Source: Salvelinus alpinus (lineage: Eukaryota > Chordata > Actinopteri > Salmoniformes > Salmonidae). Taken from it: a stretch of DNA of 64,000 nt. Location: the NCBI RefSeq assembly GCF_045679555.1, contig NC_092096.1, positions 28,156,364-28,220,363 on the forward strand, written 5' to 3'. Every line of letters begins with the position of its first letter. Position 1 is the stretch's first letter. Below, piece by piece: positions 54,975-64,000 of the stretch. The notes beneath the pieces were generated by a model. It made no database searches. It saw nothing but the letters and a program-made list of their open reading frames with translations, and was not told the origin of the DNA. A program made the translations under genes and the position numbers.

Positions 54975-56780
54975 CGGCGACAAAGCCTCTACTTTTATTT
55001 CTGCCAACCGACCTAGTCATGATTACGGTAAAGGTCTGCCTACGGCTTAGTATGAAATGTAGCCGTAATGCTGAGGCAGCATTGGCACGCACTACGCTCC
55101 TAAGCTCTTGATGGTTGCTAGGCAGCGCCCTTTACTGCTATCCTTCTGCCAGTTCTAAACTTTGAGGCATGTCACTTCACCCATCTTTTCACATAGTCCA
55201 CCGCATGCACTGTTTTCTTAACCACGACCGGATGGATCCATAAAGAATAAATATTACTGAATGACGAAAATATTGGAATAAACTAGGCTAGTGCAATTGA
55301 AGGCATCAAATTGTTGCTTAATGATACTCCCACAGCCATCCTATTGTTACAATACATTTGAAGCAATAGCCTTTTACCCTGCTTTGAGACAAGCGTGAGG
55401 ACTTGTATTGATAGAATCCATCAATGTCTGATTTTCTTTTCACTGAATCTCCGTTTGGATATTAGTTAGGCAACAACTAGGCTGGTGAAATGCTAAATTG
55501 AGGTGAGTGCTGCTCATGATCATCTTGTCTAGTTGGCTCATTTATTATCGCTGATTAGAATATTTTGCCAGCATGTTATGTAGCTTAACAAGTGGATTGT
55601 TTTGCGCTTCATTTTCAGTTGCTTAGTAACCTAGGCCAACTCCAGACCTAAAGCCTGTGACTTGTCTTAATCAATCAATGTGATTTTGTATCATTGAATC
55701 TCCCTCTGTATGCTATATATGGTTTATTCTCTGGCTGGGAAAATAATTGGAGGTGGTATAGCTCATCTATTTGTTTGCTCATCTATCACTGATCAGAAAC
55801 ATTTACCACGCAATAATGTAGCCTAAATCCAGTGTAGGCTTTGTAATGGTGTATATTCAATGGATTTATTCAAATAGACGTCCACCCACATCGGCCCATG
55901 TCTACTGCCACTCCTAAACTTGCCGGCATGTGCACAGGAGATATAAAAGGTTTATCCCGGCAAGAATATATCAGGCTCTAAAAAACATGTCTATTTTTTA
56001 TAGGCAACATACCGTAAAGTCTGTCTGTAAAGGGTATAGGATGTGCGTGTGTCTCTCTCTGTGTGTATCCTCCTAAGAATAGAATTAGGGGTGGTGGTCT
56101 TCAAACGAGGCCACAGATAAGAGATAAGACGTCGCGCCAAATGGACAACTGCTCAAGTTTCAATTCTTGATGAAGGAAATAGGGAACTAGGCTTACATGT
56201 GATGTGCTCAAACAGTCATTTCATTTTCAGATATTACTACAAGTATAGTTCAGGTGTACCAAGCATGGTGCAATTCTGCAAATGCCAGCAGCAGAGACAT
56301 CAAGTTCCAACATTGTCCAATAGCCTCTGATAAACTGAACAAATCTAGGTCTGCGTAGAGCATAGACATAGACTGCATACTGTCTACAGTGGGCAATGCA
56401 TTAGGCTATGTGGGGTATAGGCAGCAATGCATTAGGCTATGTGGGGTATAGGCATAGTATGCTGTGTGCGTGTCTCCTGGCGTGTTGAGAAAACACAGAC
56501 TCCCACTAGCTCCAGAACTGGACCGGCTGGGGTTATATGAACCAACATCAAGGGATACAGGGCCCCCTCGGATTGGACACCTGTCAGCTGCACATAGAAA
56601 TACAGGTTCCCAGAGTCAGTGAGACAGAGAGACAGAGATGGGTCATCCAGGCAGTAATTGAATGCACATGACCAGTGAACAGCAGCACTGAGGAGCCTGA
56701 GACTGCAGGGGCCTGAGTCATGACACACTACAGCCCTGCTGCACCCAGAACAGATGCATGACATGAGACTCCACTGACCT
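54975..56780. other. PACSIN2 upstream/intron 1, no features recognised
   Basis: About 1.8 kb of unique-looking AT-rich sequence. A 37-bp unit GCAATGCATTAGGCTATGTGG is doubled at 56393-56450. Nothing else is recognised. Confidence 0.4.
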
Positions 56781-56783
56781 TTA

Positions 56784-56834
56784 CCACAGAGACAGAGAGA
56801 GACAGAGAGGGGTAATTGAGAGACAGAGAGGGGT

Positions 56835-56875
<41 letters not shown>

Positions 56876-56914
56876 TTGAGAGAGAGAGAGAGAGAGAGAC
56901 AGAGAGGGGTAATT

Positions 56915-56945
<31 letters not shown>

Positions 56946-57215
56946 GGGTAATTGAGAGAGACAGAGAGACAGAGAGGGGTAATTGAGAGAGACAGAGACA
57001 GAGAGGGGTAATTGAGAGACAGAGAGGGGTAATTGAGAGACAGAGAGGGGTAATTGAGAGACAGAGAGGGGTAATTGAGAGACAGAGAGGGGTAATTGAG
57101 AGACAGAGAGGGGTAATTGAGAGAGAGAGACAGAGAGGGGTAATTGAGAGAGAGAGACAGAGAGGGGTAATTGAGAGAGAGAGACAGAGAGGGGTAATTG
57201 AGAGAGAGAATGTGG
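56784..57215. repeat. GA minisatellite with GGGGTAATTGAGAG units
   Basis: About 16 units of GACAGAGAGGGGTAATTGAG with variable (GA)n spacers. The LSITPLCLS reading frames on minus are its translation. Confidence 0.95.
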
Positions 57216-57772
57216 GAAATAGAGTGAAACTGAATGAGAATAAAAAGAGAGAAAGAACGTGGAAAAAATAACAAAAGAGAACAAGAGAATAAGATGAGAG
57301 AGCGAGCGAGAGAGAGAGAGTTAATAACAAGGTGATGTGGGAGATGACTGGTAGGCTCTTCTAAATAGAGAGGATCCTCAATGTTGGCTAAATTACATGG
57401 GTGGATGGCTAAACATAGCCTACCGTCTATGAGTGGGCATCAAGTCTTTTCTATTCTATTTCTGAAGCTGACTACTCTCCACAGATAGCCGTTTGCGGTA
57501 GACGGACAGTGCTGGAATGCTCTTAGGCAACTCTGGGCTCAGGGCATTGTACTACTGGTTACAGGTCTGAACTCAGCCACACAATCCTGGCAAACAGACC
57601 CTGTCCATCCCACTATTCATAGCGTCAGGTCTGTCCTCTTTAGCAGCCCCAGAGAGAGACAGTGCTCTAATAGAAATCTATAAAAGAGACAGGAGACAGG
57701 GACAGTGGGGTACACATGTTAGGATGTTGATCTGTTCATAACTCCACTGCAGGGGAATAAAGCGAAGCTCAC

Positions 57773-57866
57773 AAGCATGTCATCCACAAGCATGTCTGCT
57801 GACAGGCACAAGCATGTCTGCTGACAGGCACAAGCATGTCTGCTGACAGGCACAAGCATGTCTGTC
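57773..57866. repeat. Short tandem repeat, four units of about 24 bp
   Basis: The unit is CACAAGCATGTCTGCTGACAGG with small variation; the ACACQQT-type reading frame on minus is a by-product. Confidence 0.85.
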
Positions 57867-58044
57867 CTCGAGCAAGGTGTGTGTGAGATTGTGTGTGAGT
57901 TCTCAAACACAGCCCCAGACAGATCTCACAATCATGCCCTTATAAATAAGCACCTCTCACACAAAGACAGTGGTGGGTATTTAGAGACGGGAGTGTGTGT
58001 TCACCACTCTGTTGTCTGCTCCTGTCCCTGAAACGGAGTTCACA

Positions 58045-58215
58045 CACCATTTACATTTACGTCATTTAGCAGACGCTCTTATCCAGAGCGACTTACAAAT
58101 TGGAAAGTTCATACATATTCATCCTTATTCATCCTGGTCCCCCCGTGGGGAATGAACCCACAACCCTGGCGTTGCAAGCGCCATGCTCTACCAACTGAGC
58201 CACACGGGACCGTGT
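58045..58215 (-). mobile_element. tRNA-derived SINE
   Basis: On minus, GGCTCAGTTGGTAGAGCATG (box A), CGCTTGCAACGCC (anticodon-arm-like, TGC) and GGGTTCATTCCCC (box B) form a tRNA-like head about 75 nt long. It is followed by the GAGCGTCTGCTAAATGACGT body, which is frequent in teleosts. Family name not assigned. Confidence 0.7.
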
Positions 58216-58907
58216 GGCACACCAGACAGCAACAACACAATGCAGGGCATCGCATTAGATAAGAATTTGACATAATCACACATCTCCCCTGCCCATTCTG
58301 CTATTAAAAACTCTGATTTCTGATCAGTCACCCTAGTTTGCGCTAACCTAATCCATTATAAGATGAAAAACAAACACTGATATAGGTCCAGGACGATACC
58401 AGTATCGAGATACTCGTTACTATTGTGGCAAGGAAACTAAACACAAGGCAGATTTGACTTCTTTAGGAAAACATCCCTAATGTTGGGAACAAACATCATT
58501 ATGTTGTCATCCAGAGTCACATTTATTTTCCAAGTTATAGAACACAATATGTTACATACATCAAGTTAACGGACCAAAGAGTTTGGTCTGCTTCATGTTT
58601 TCCATGGAAACAATGTCACAATACTGATATCGTCACAGCCCTACACTGATCCAGGGTAGTCTACCTCAACACACAATGGCAACAAGTTACCTTGGAGGGG
58701 TGTTGTGTCTGATTAGTCTCCCTGTTTCAAAAGGAGACACTTCCTTGTTGTCTACCAGTGACTCACTGACTATGTGAGCAGGGGAGGCCCCAATCATAGA
58801 TGTTACACACTGTTTGGCCTGACCAGGAAAATAACACTTCCTCTCTTTTGGGTGTGAAGTTAAACGAGAAGAAAGAAGAACACAGACGCCAGAGTGAGGT
58901 CCAGGTC

Positions 58908-59245
58908 CGAGTAGGAGTGCTGCTGATCTGGGATCAGGTTCCCCCTGTCAATGTATGATTTATTATACTGATCCTTAAATCAGCGCTCCCCAACCAACTC
59001 AGTGGCCTTGTGGTAAGAGTGTTCGCCCTGAGATTGGAAGGTTGGTAGTTTGATCGAGTTATACCAAAGACTGTAAAATGGGACCCAATGTGTCTACACT
59101 TGGCACTCAGCATTAAGGAGATAGATTGGGGGTAAGGCACTGCGATAGACTGGCATCCTGTCCAGGGGGTGTACCAAGACTCGTGCAAGGCAAATCAGCA
59201 CTCCTACTCTAAGACCCTTGATACATAAGGCCCCAGAACAAGCCT
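58908..59245. repeat. Foldback repeat split by a SINE
   Basis: Left arm GAGTAGGAGTGCTGCTGATC (58910) and right arm ATCAGCACTCCTACTCTAAG (59197) are inverted copies. The sequence between 58990 and 59190 is a SINE, so the SINE appears to have inserted into the foldback element. Same family as 14485-14605. Confidence 0.65.
58985..59190 (+). mobile_element. tRNA-derived SINE, second type
   Basis: A box A-like AGTGGCCTTGTGGTAAGAGT and a box B-like GGTTGGTAGTTTGATC lie at its 5' end, followed by ATACCAAAGACTGTAAAATG and GGCACTCAGCATTAAGGAG, a body seen in many teleost SINEs. Confidence 0.65.
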
Positions 59246-61190
59246 TAGGGCTGTAGTAGGACATATCACAAATGTGGAATGGAGTCAAGACCAGTCATAC
59301 ATTGTATAAGTAAGCCTACATGTATACACTAAACCCCAAATGAACCCTGATTAGAAGCCCCTGGCTGAGTCCCAATTCTCCACCCTTCTCCCAAAGTGAG
59401 CACTTGAACACCCTTCATGTTTTAAACAGTGGAAACTCCCGCTAGCCAATGCTTTGACCATTCCAATGCTTTTAAATCCATGATGGGAAGTGTGCTAGTA
59501 AGTGCACACTTTTGGAAAAGGGTGGGGAATTGGGACGCAATGCTGAATGTCCTGTTGCTGCCTCTGAGCATTGCATGATCGGTTCTTGAGGAGTGTTCAG
59601 ATGTAGGGTTTTAGTGGATCATTGTGACAATTCAGTATTATCATTTGCCATCTTCCAGGAGGTGATAACATGGCTGGCATGGAATTATCTGTCATTTTGC
59701 TGAAATGGAAATGGCCAAACTTGTCATCTCTATGGTTCTACTCTCTGGCCTTAGTATAGACACAGGCCTGCATAGGGTAAATGTTAGCACTGTTTCGTCA
59801 GAGCCTTATCATGGCAATGGAATGTAAAGACTAGGGTACAATTTTGCTACTAGGTCATCAACCTATTAGCAAATGTCCTTCTACTGTAGTCCTGAGGTAG
59901 TTTTTTCATAAGAAAAATATATCCGTTTCCATTTCCTTCTTTTGTTTCCTAAAATAAACATGTGTTGAGATGTATTTTGCAATGATGGCTGCCATCTCTA
60001 CCATCTTATGCTAGTTCACAGTGGGACACCATATTTATAAATCCCTATGGGGGTGTTCTGGAATAGATTGGGTAAACTTTTGACTTGCACATAATCGACT
60101 TTAGAGTGAAGTGTTTCCATAGCAACCATAGTTTGTAAACTTGGATTGTTTTTTCGCTGTGTCAGTCAGTCAACCTTGTCCTCCTTGGTGATGAAGCTGT
60201 GCATTGCTGCTGACAGAATGGGGCTTATAGTGGACCCTCTCTGTATGGCAAACCCCATCCCCAGTGGGGATCAGAGTCAAGAACTCAATGTTGAGAGGCT
60301 CAGAACTGTGCTCAATGAATGTGTGTAGCCTAGATTCTCTCTACTTGGATAACAAAGTCACTGACACCACCAGCAGTCAACCCTACCCAAAAACTTTGGA
60401 CCAAGGGGCAGGCTTAAACAATTGCATTTGTTTCACTCTTACAGGCATTTTCCATGTTAAAGTGCCAACTGAGGGAGACACATAATGGGGGGAAATACTG
60501 GATTAAGTGACATCACAGATGTGAGCAGCTTTCTGGTCACTTTCCTGTGGAAGCCCATGTGCTGTGCTGGCATGATGTTAAGGGCCCGGTCACCATAGAA
60601 ACAAAATGAGTACAATGCCACTCCAACTTCCAGGTGACAAATGATAACGATGATGATGGATGGTACTTTAAATCCTATAGTTTGACAACCCTGTTGTTTA
60701 AGCTTTCAAATGATATCAAAACGGGTCAGATATGCAAAATGGGTCCAGTCAACTTTGAGAATCTCCATCTCCTGAATGTTTTGGCATTCAGGTCCAAAAA
60801 GTCACTTCCATTCCACTTCTCTCAAGGGAAGGCTTTGGGTCATCAGTATTTGGCCAATTGATAAAGTTAAACTCCTATTTCTAAAATGCATCTTGTTAAA
60901 ATCAGACTTTAAACCTAAGTCACACATTTTGACAGTGCCACTTCGCCATTTAGTGTGAACCAATGATTTATTTTAAAGTGAAAACTAACTAGCTTTTTAG
61001 CTAGAAACGTTTACCCTGTGACAGAAGATCGCTAGACACAGAACATTTGTGGCGATTAGTTGACTCTGAAGACTGCATGAGATGACAGCGGAGTTATCTT
61101 TACTTCTGAAACCTGCCCCGCCCTTCTTTCATCAGTCACCGACGCAAGGGCTCTAGTCAGACAGACAGATCTTGAGCTAACTAAAAAATA
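59246..61190. other. PACSIN2 upstream region, no gene recognised
   Basis: Unique-looking sequence. Short frames here have no homology I recognise. No promoter signal is clear. Confidence 0.4.
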
Positions 61191-61199
61191 TACCCTAAC

Positions 61200-61560
61200 A
61201 AATATTCCCGATCCAAGATGTTAGTTCCCTAGTTAGGGAGCTAGCTCGTAAGTAAGCAATTGGCTATTATGCTAGTAATAGTTTACTAGGACAACATAGC
61301 GGGCTATCTTAAACATTGTTAGTTAACTAAATCATTAGCTGACGTTAACGTTAGTTAGCTACCTAACTAACTAGGTAGCCTTCTACCAGGACCCATAACA
61401 AGTAACATTAACTAGTTAGATCTAACGTTAGCTAGCTACCGAACGTACTGCTATGTCAACCATAGTTCGTTAGCTAACGTTAATTTAGTTGTTTCATACG
61501 CGACCTTCCAGCTGGTTGGATAGTAGTGGCTAACGTTAGCTAAATAGCTTGCTTCTGGTA
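61200..61560. repeat. Low-complexity TAGCTAACGTTAGC cluster
   Basis: The palindromic core AACGTT embedded in TAACGTTAGCTA-type sequence occurs at least four times (near 61347, 61421, 61475 and 61532) with many GCTAGCTA repeats. It lies just upstream of TTLL1's tail and next to the candidate PACSIN2 first exon; a smaller patch occurs at the ARFGAP3 5' end. Confidence 0.6.
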
Positions 61561-61665
61561 ATGTTACATAGAAAAACTTTCGTACAGTTGCTGTAAAGTT
61601 TAAAAACCAAAGTTCCAAATGAACAAAATAGGTATTAGATATAGCTGGACATGCTATCACTTTAC

Positions 61666-61805
61666 CTTGAAGAGTTCCGCTCCTCTTGAGAGACGCGAAT
61701 CAATGAATAAATTAGCTGTATTTAGCTGGCTAACCTTTTACCAGTTTTTTTCTTACCAGCAACAGGAGCCGCAGCATAAACGCACCCACCATCTCTTCCG
61801 GTATG
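61666..61805 (-). promoter_or_regulatory. Candidate PACSIN2 promoter and non-coding first exon
   Basis: On minus, an ETS-type ACCGGAAG (61795-61802) is followed 38 bp later by a good donor, CTG|GTAAGA (last exon base 61757); a second good donor AAG|GTAAAG follows with last exon base 61666. Either could be the 5' UTR exon spliced to the acceptor ending at 48494. Placement is inference; no transcript evidence. Confidence 0.35.
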
Positions 61806-61809
61806 CAAA

Positions 61810-63738
61810 ATAAAAACCTTCAAAATAATAGTTCTCATTTCAAGAAATTTCAAGAATTGCAAACAAAATGAATATATGGCCACTGATATTGTTTAGCAAA
61901 ACGGCAGCCCTGCCACTTGATTTGGTATACAGCTGAGGGATGGGGAAATGTAACCCCTCTCATATTCAGAGAGTGCTCTGACACAGTCCGTGTTAGGTGT
62001 GGGAATCTGTCTAAAGCACACAGGTGACCCCTAAAAATTGAGATTTACACAAATCCCCCATTGTTTAATTGGATTTATTACATGCAGACATTTGAGGCAC
62101 CAGGAATTATTAATACATTTAAAAACCAAAAACATTGCATGTTATAATTCCTATATTCAGTACATGTATATAAAAAATATATAATTGCAACTACCTGTAT
62201 GCAACAAAGAATGAGGGTAAAAGGATGACATGAAATGCATAACCAAATAGTGTCAAAAGTACATCAAAATACGTTATTTTAATGTAACAGTGTATATTTC
62301 ATTGTGTACTAAAACCATCTGTAAGACAAAGGCAGCAGCACCATATTAGTATATATAAAACATGGTACAGTCTTCTATACAAAAAAGCCCACGTCATTAA
62401 AGGCAAAACCTAATGGTGACTGTTAAAGTGATAATTCACCCAAATTACAAAATTACATATTGGTTTCCTTTGGGTGAACTATCCCTTTAACAACTCTGGG
62501 GACCACAGTGAGGTGGGGTGGTGTGTATGGTACTGTATATAAGAAATGAATAAAGATACTCTATGGGTTATTACATCATGTTCACTTTCACACAATCAGA
62601 ATGGTTCAGTCTGTTGTAGCTCAGTAGCCACTTCAGCTTTAGTCTCTTGTATGCCAACCACTCGAGGTGACCACACACTATGACCAGAATGGGATTATCT
62701 TAAACACACAGGCAGACCAAGGGTGTTCTGGTCAGTGTCTCAAATGGCACCCTATTCCCTATATAGTGCACTACTTTTAACCTGGGCCCATAGGTAATAG
62801 GGTGCCCTTTGGGACGCAACCCTGGTTTCGAGGTCACCCCTCCAAGGTCACAGCACAGGAAAATATTTGTTGGCATGGCAATGTCATCCACAACACAAAA
62901 TGAAAGGTACTTCAACGTTTGAAGAGCTGACCTCATCACTTTATATCCAGATATTTAACTGTGAAAGCATTTCTTTATCCCAAAGTTGAATTTATGAGTA
63001 ACAACTCAAAAGTAAAGTTGTATAACCAAACATTGAACAAGTCTCTCAGTTTTATAAAAGTAATTCCAATACATTGACTGTCCTATGCATACTGTAGCCT
63101 TATACACTTTATAGCCTACTCCAGTGGCTTGAAAAGCAAACGCTTCAAAGCTCACTTTCCAGTCTTACTTTCGTTTGTTGTTAGCATTGTCCATTACACT
63201 ATGTTTTATACAGTCAACAAATAGCAAATGCTTTTCGGGTCATGCATTTCAGAATAAAGAGGTGAAACATGTCGGTTTTCAGACATGAACAGAATAATTA
63301 CACACGTCAATGTGTCTTAACCTAGCAAATATTCTGCTTGAAAACATAAAAAACATTCAAAGTAAAACAATTCCACAACAATATATGTAAACATTATTCA
63401 AACAGGTGCATTGATTGAAATCCTCTAACAGTCATCTGAGAACGCCCCTTCCCATTGCTATATAAACGGTTGATAAATGCTATTATTTACTGTATTATAC
63501 AGAGCTTCTGATAAACGTGAGTGTGTGTGACCCTTTCTTTACTGACACACACGTGTCCTTGCTTGTGATGTATGGCAGGGTCCTCAGAGCTTACTGGGTC
63601 CTCTCCCTCCCTCCCTGTCATCCTTCCATCCCTCTGTTTGGGTCGTCCCTTGCCCCCGACCCCCTTTACCCCATGAATGACACAGGAAGAGCAACGAGAG
63701 GTCAGTGAAGGGACAGTGAGGCATTGGACATTACCACC
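61810..63738 (-). other. TTLL1 3' UTR and TTLL1-PACSIN2 gap
   Basis: The minus-strand AATAAA at 62074-62079 would give a TTLL1 3' UTR of about 1.66 kb. A palindromic salmonid repeat is at 62735-62815. No other gene. Confidence 0.45.
62735..62820. repeat. Salmonid palindromic element copy
   Basis: AATGGCACCCTATTCCCTAT...AGTGCACTACTTTTAACCTG and an inverted end GGGTGCCCTTTGGGACGCAA; the same family as 1636-2415. Confidence 0.65.
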
Positions 63739-63871
63739 TCACTTCCAGGTGGCGGCAGCTGGGCGAGGCCCGGTGCCCCCCTTCGCCGTTCCCTTAGACC
63801 CCAGCGACTGGCCTGAGCGACTCCGTAGGTCGCGTTCTACATTCTCGCTCAGTGCCTGCTCCTCGTCGTAC
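63739..63871 (-). CDS. ttll1: TTLL1, last coding exon (tubulin polyglutamylase catalytic subunit)
   Basis: TTLL1 is the catalytic subunit of a complex that adds glutamate side chains to tubulin in cilia and neurons. Only the final 44 codons are present: a TTCAG-like acceptor CCTCAG (63872-63877 on minus), then YDEEQALSENVERDLRSRSG, QSLGSKGTAKGG and a C-terminal AAATWK before TGA at 63739-63741. Human TTLL1 ends with DEE, DLRSRQGQSLG and TTWK in the same order, as I recall. The exon enters in phase 2. The catalytic domain lies in exons beyond the window. Orientation and order with PACSIN2 and ARFGAP3 match human 22q13.2, which supports the call. Confidence 0.85.
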
Positions 63872-64000
63872 CTGAGGAAGGGAGAGATAGAGGGAGGGAG
63901 GCAGGGAGAGAGAGAGAGAGAGGCAGGGACGGAGGGGAAGACAGAGAGGCAGGGAGGGAGAGAGACGGAGGCAGGAAGGGAGGGGAAGAGAGAGAGAGAG
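63872..64000. repeat. GGGA/GAGA-rich low-complexity tract in TTLL1 last intron
   Basis: Purine-rich AGGGAGGGAGGCAGGGAGAG-type sequence runs from near the acceptor to the window end. Confidence 0.8.

Noticed and set aside
56432-57330. Open frames of 167-280 codons on minus
   Set aside because: They follow the GGGGTAATTGAGAG minisatellite; the LSITPLCLS repetition is its direct translation in three frames.
58120-58210. Functional tRNA-Ala(TGC) gene on minus
   Set aside because: Box B lacks the canonical GGTTCGA, the acceptor stem does not close cleanly, and a SINE body is attached, so it is a SINE head.

Overview
The window is vertebrate nuclear DNA from a teleost, almost certainly a salmonid. 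Compact multi-exon genes sit among many diverged Tc1/mariner copies, hAT and piggyBac non-autonomous elements, palindromic elements of salmonid type, tRNA-derived SINEs, LINE fragments, (CA)n tracts and several minisatellites. Species assignment is inference from the repeat landscape; all gene calls come from conceptual translation and remembered family sequences, with no database search.

Genes, left to right. (1) The 3' end of CKAP4 (CLIMP-63; plus strand, 1-1067). (2) IKBIP (minus, 4638-8404), convergent with CKAP4, with two alternative 3' ends sharing exons 1 and 2. (3) ARFGAP3 (minus, 13839-27149), 16 coding exons, 542 codons, every splice phase closing. (4) PACSIN2 (minus, 29760-48459), 10 coding exons, 494 codons, with F-BAR, NPF motifs and SH3. 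(5) The last coding exon of TTLL1 (minus, 63739-63871). The order ARFGAP3-PACSIN2-TTLL1, all on one strand, matches human 22q13.2. CKAP4 and IKBIP lie on human chromosome 12, well apart and next to different genes, so their juxtaposition here is a fish arrangement.

Non-genic layout. 1068-4637: CKAP4/IKBIP tails with a Tc1-type MITE nested in a palindromic element. 8405-13838: IKBIP upstream and ARFGAP3 3' flank, with two hAT-like elements with recognisable target duplications, a Tc1 remnant and snap-back MITEs. ARFGAP3 introns: nested Tc1 cluster (14658-18375), another Tc1 (18920-20468), a hAT (21414-21916) and a piggyBac-like element (22643-24492). PACSIN2 introns: a minisatellite with higher-order duplication (34989-36356), a probable solo LTR fossil (37390-38862), a large unclassified repeat (39235-41470), a nearly full-length Tc1 (44999-46547) and a TG-rich block duplicated at about 435 bp. 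PACSIN2 upstream/intron 1 (48494-61800): minisatellites, LINE reverse-transcriptase fragments, a Tc1, SINEs, and a candidate first exon near 61.7 kb.

The most unusual signal is at exon-intron junctions. In PACSIN2 (coding exons 2, 5 and 6) and ARFGAP3 (exon 3), short copies of the 3' part of the exon, in two cases including the splice donor, recur immediately downstream inside the following intron. In addition, three ARFGAP3 introns each carry a transposon end about 20-30 nt from the 5' splice site, and one PACSIN2 donor is the first unit of a (GT)n microsatellite.

Functionally the genes concern membrane shaping and traffic: CKAP4 (ER sheets), IKBIP (ER membrane coiled coil), ARFGAP3 (COPI/Golgi Arf GAP), PACSIN2 (endocytic and caveolar F-BAR) and TTLL1 (tubulin polyglutamylation). 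This is a shared theme, not evidence of a joint pathway.
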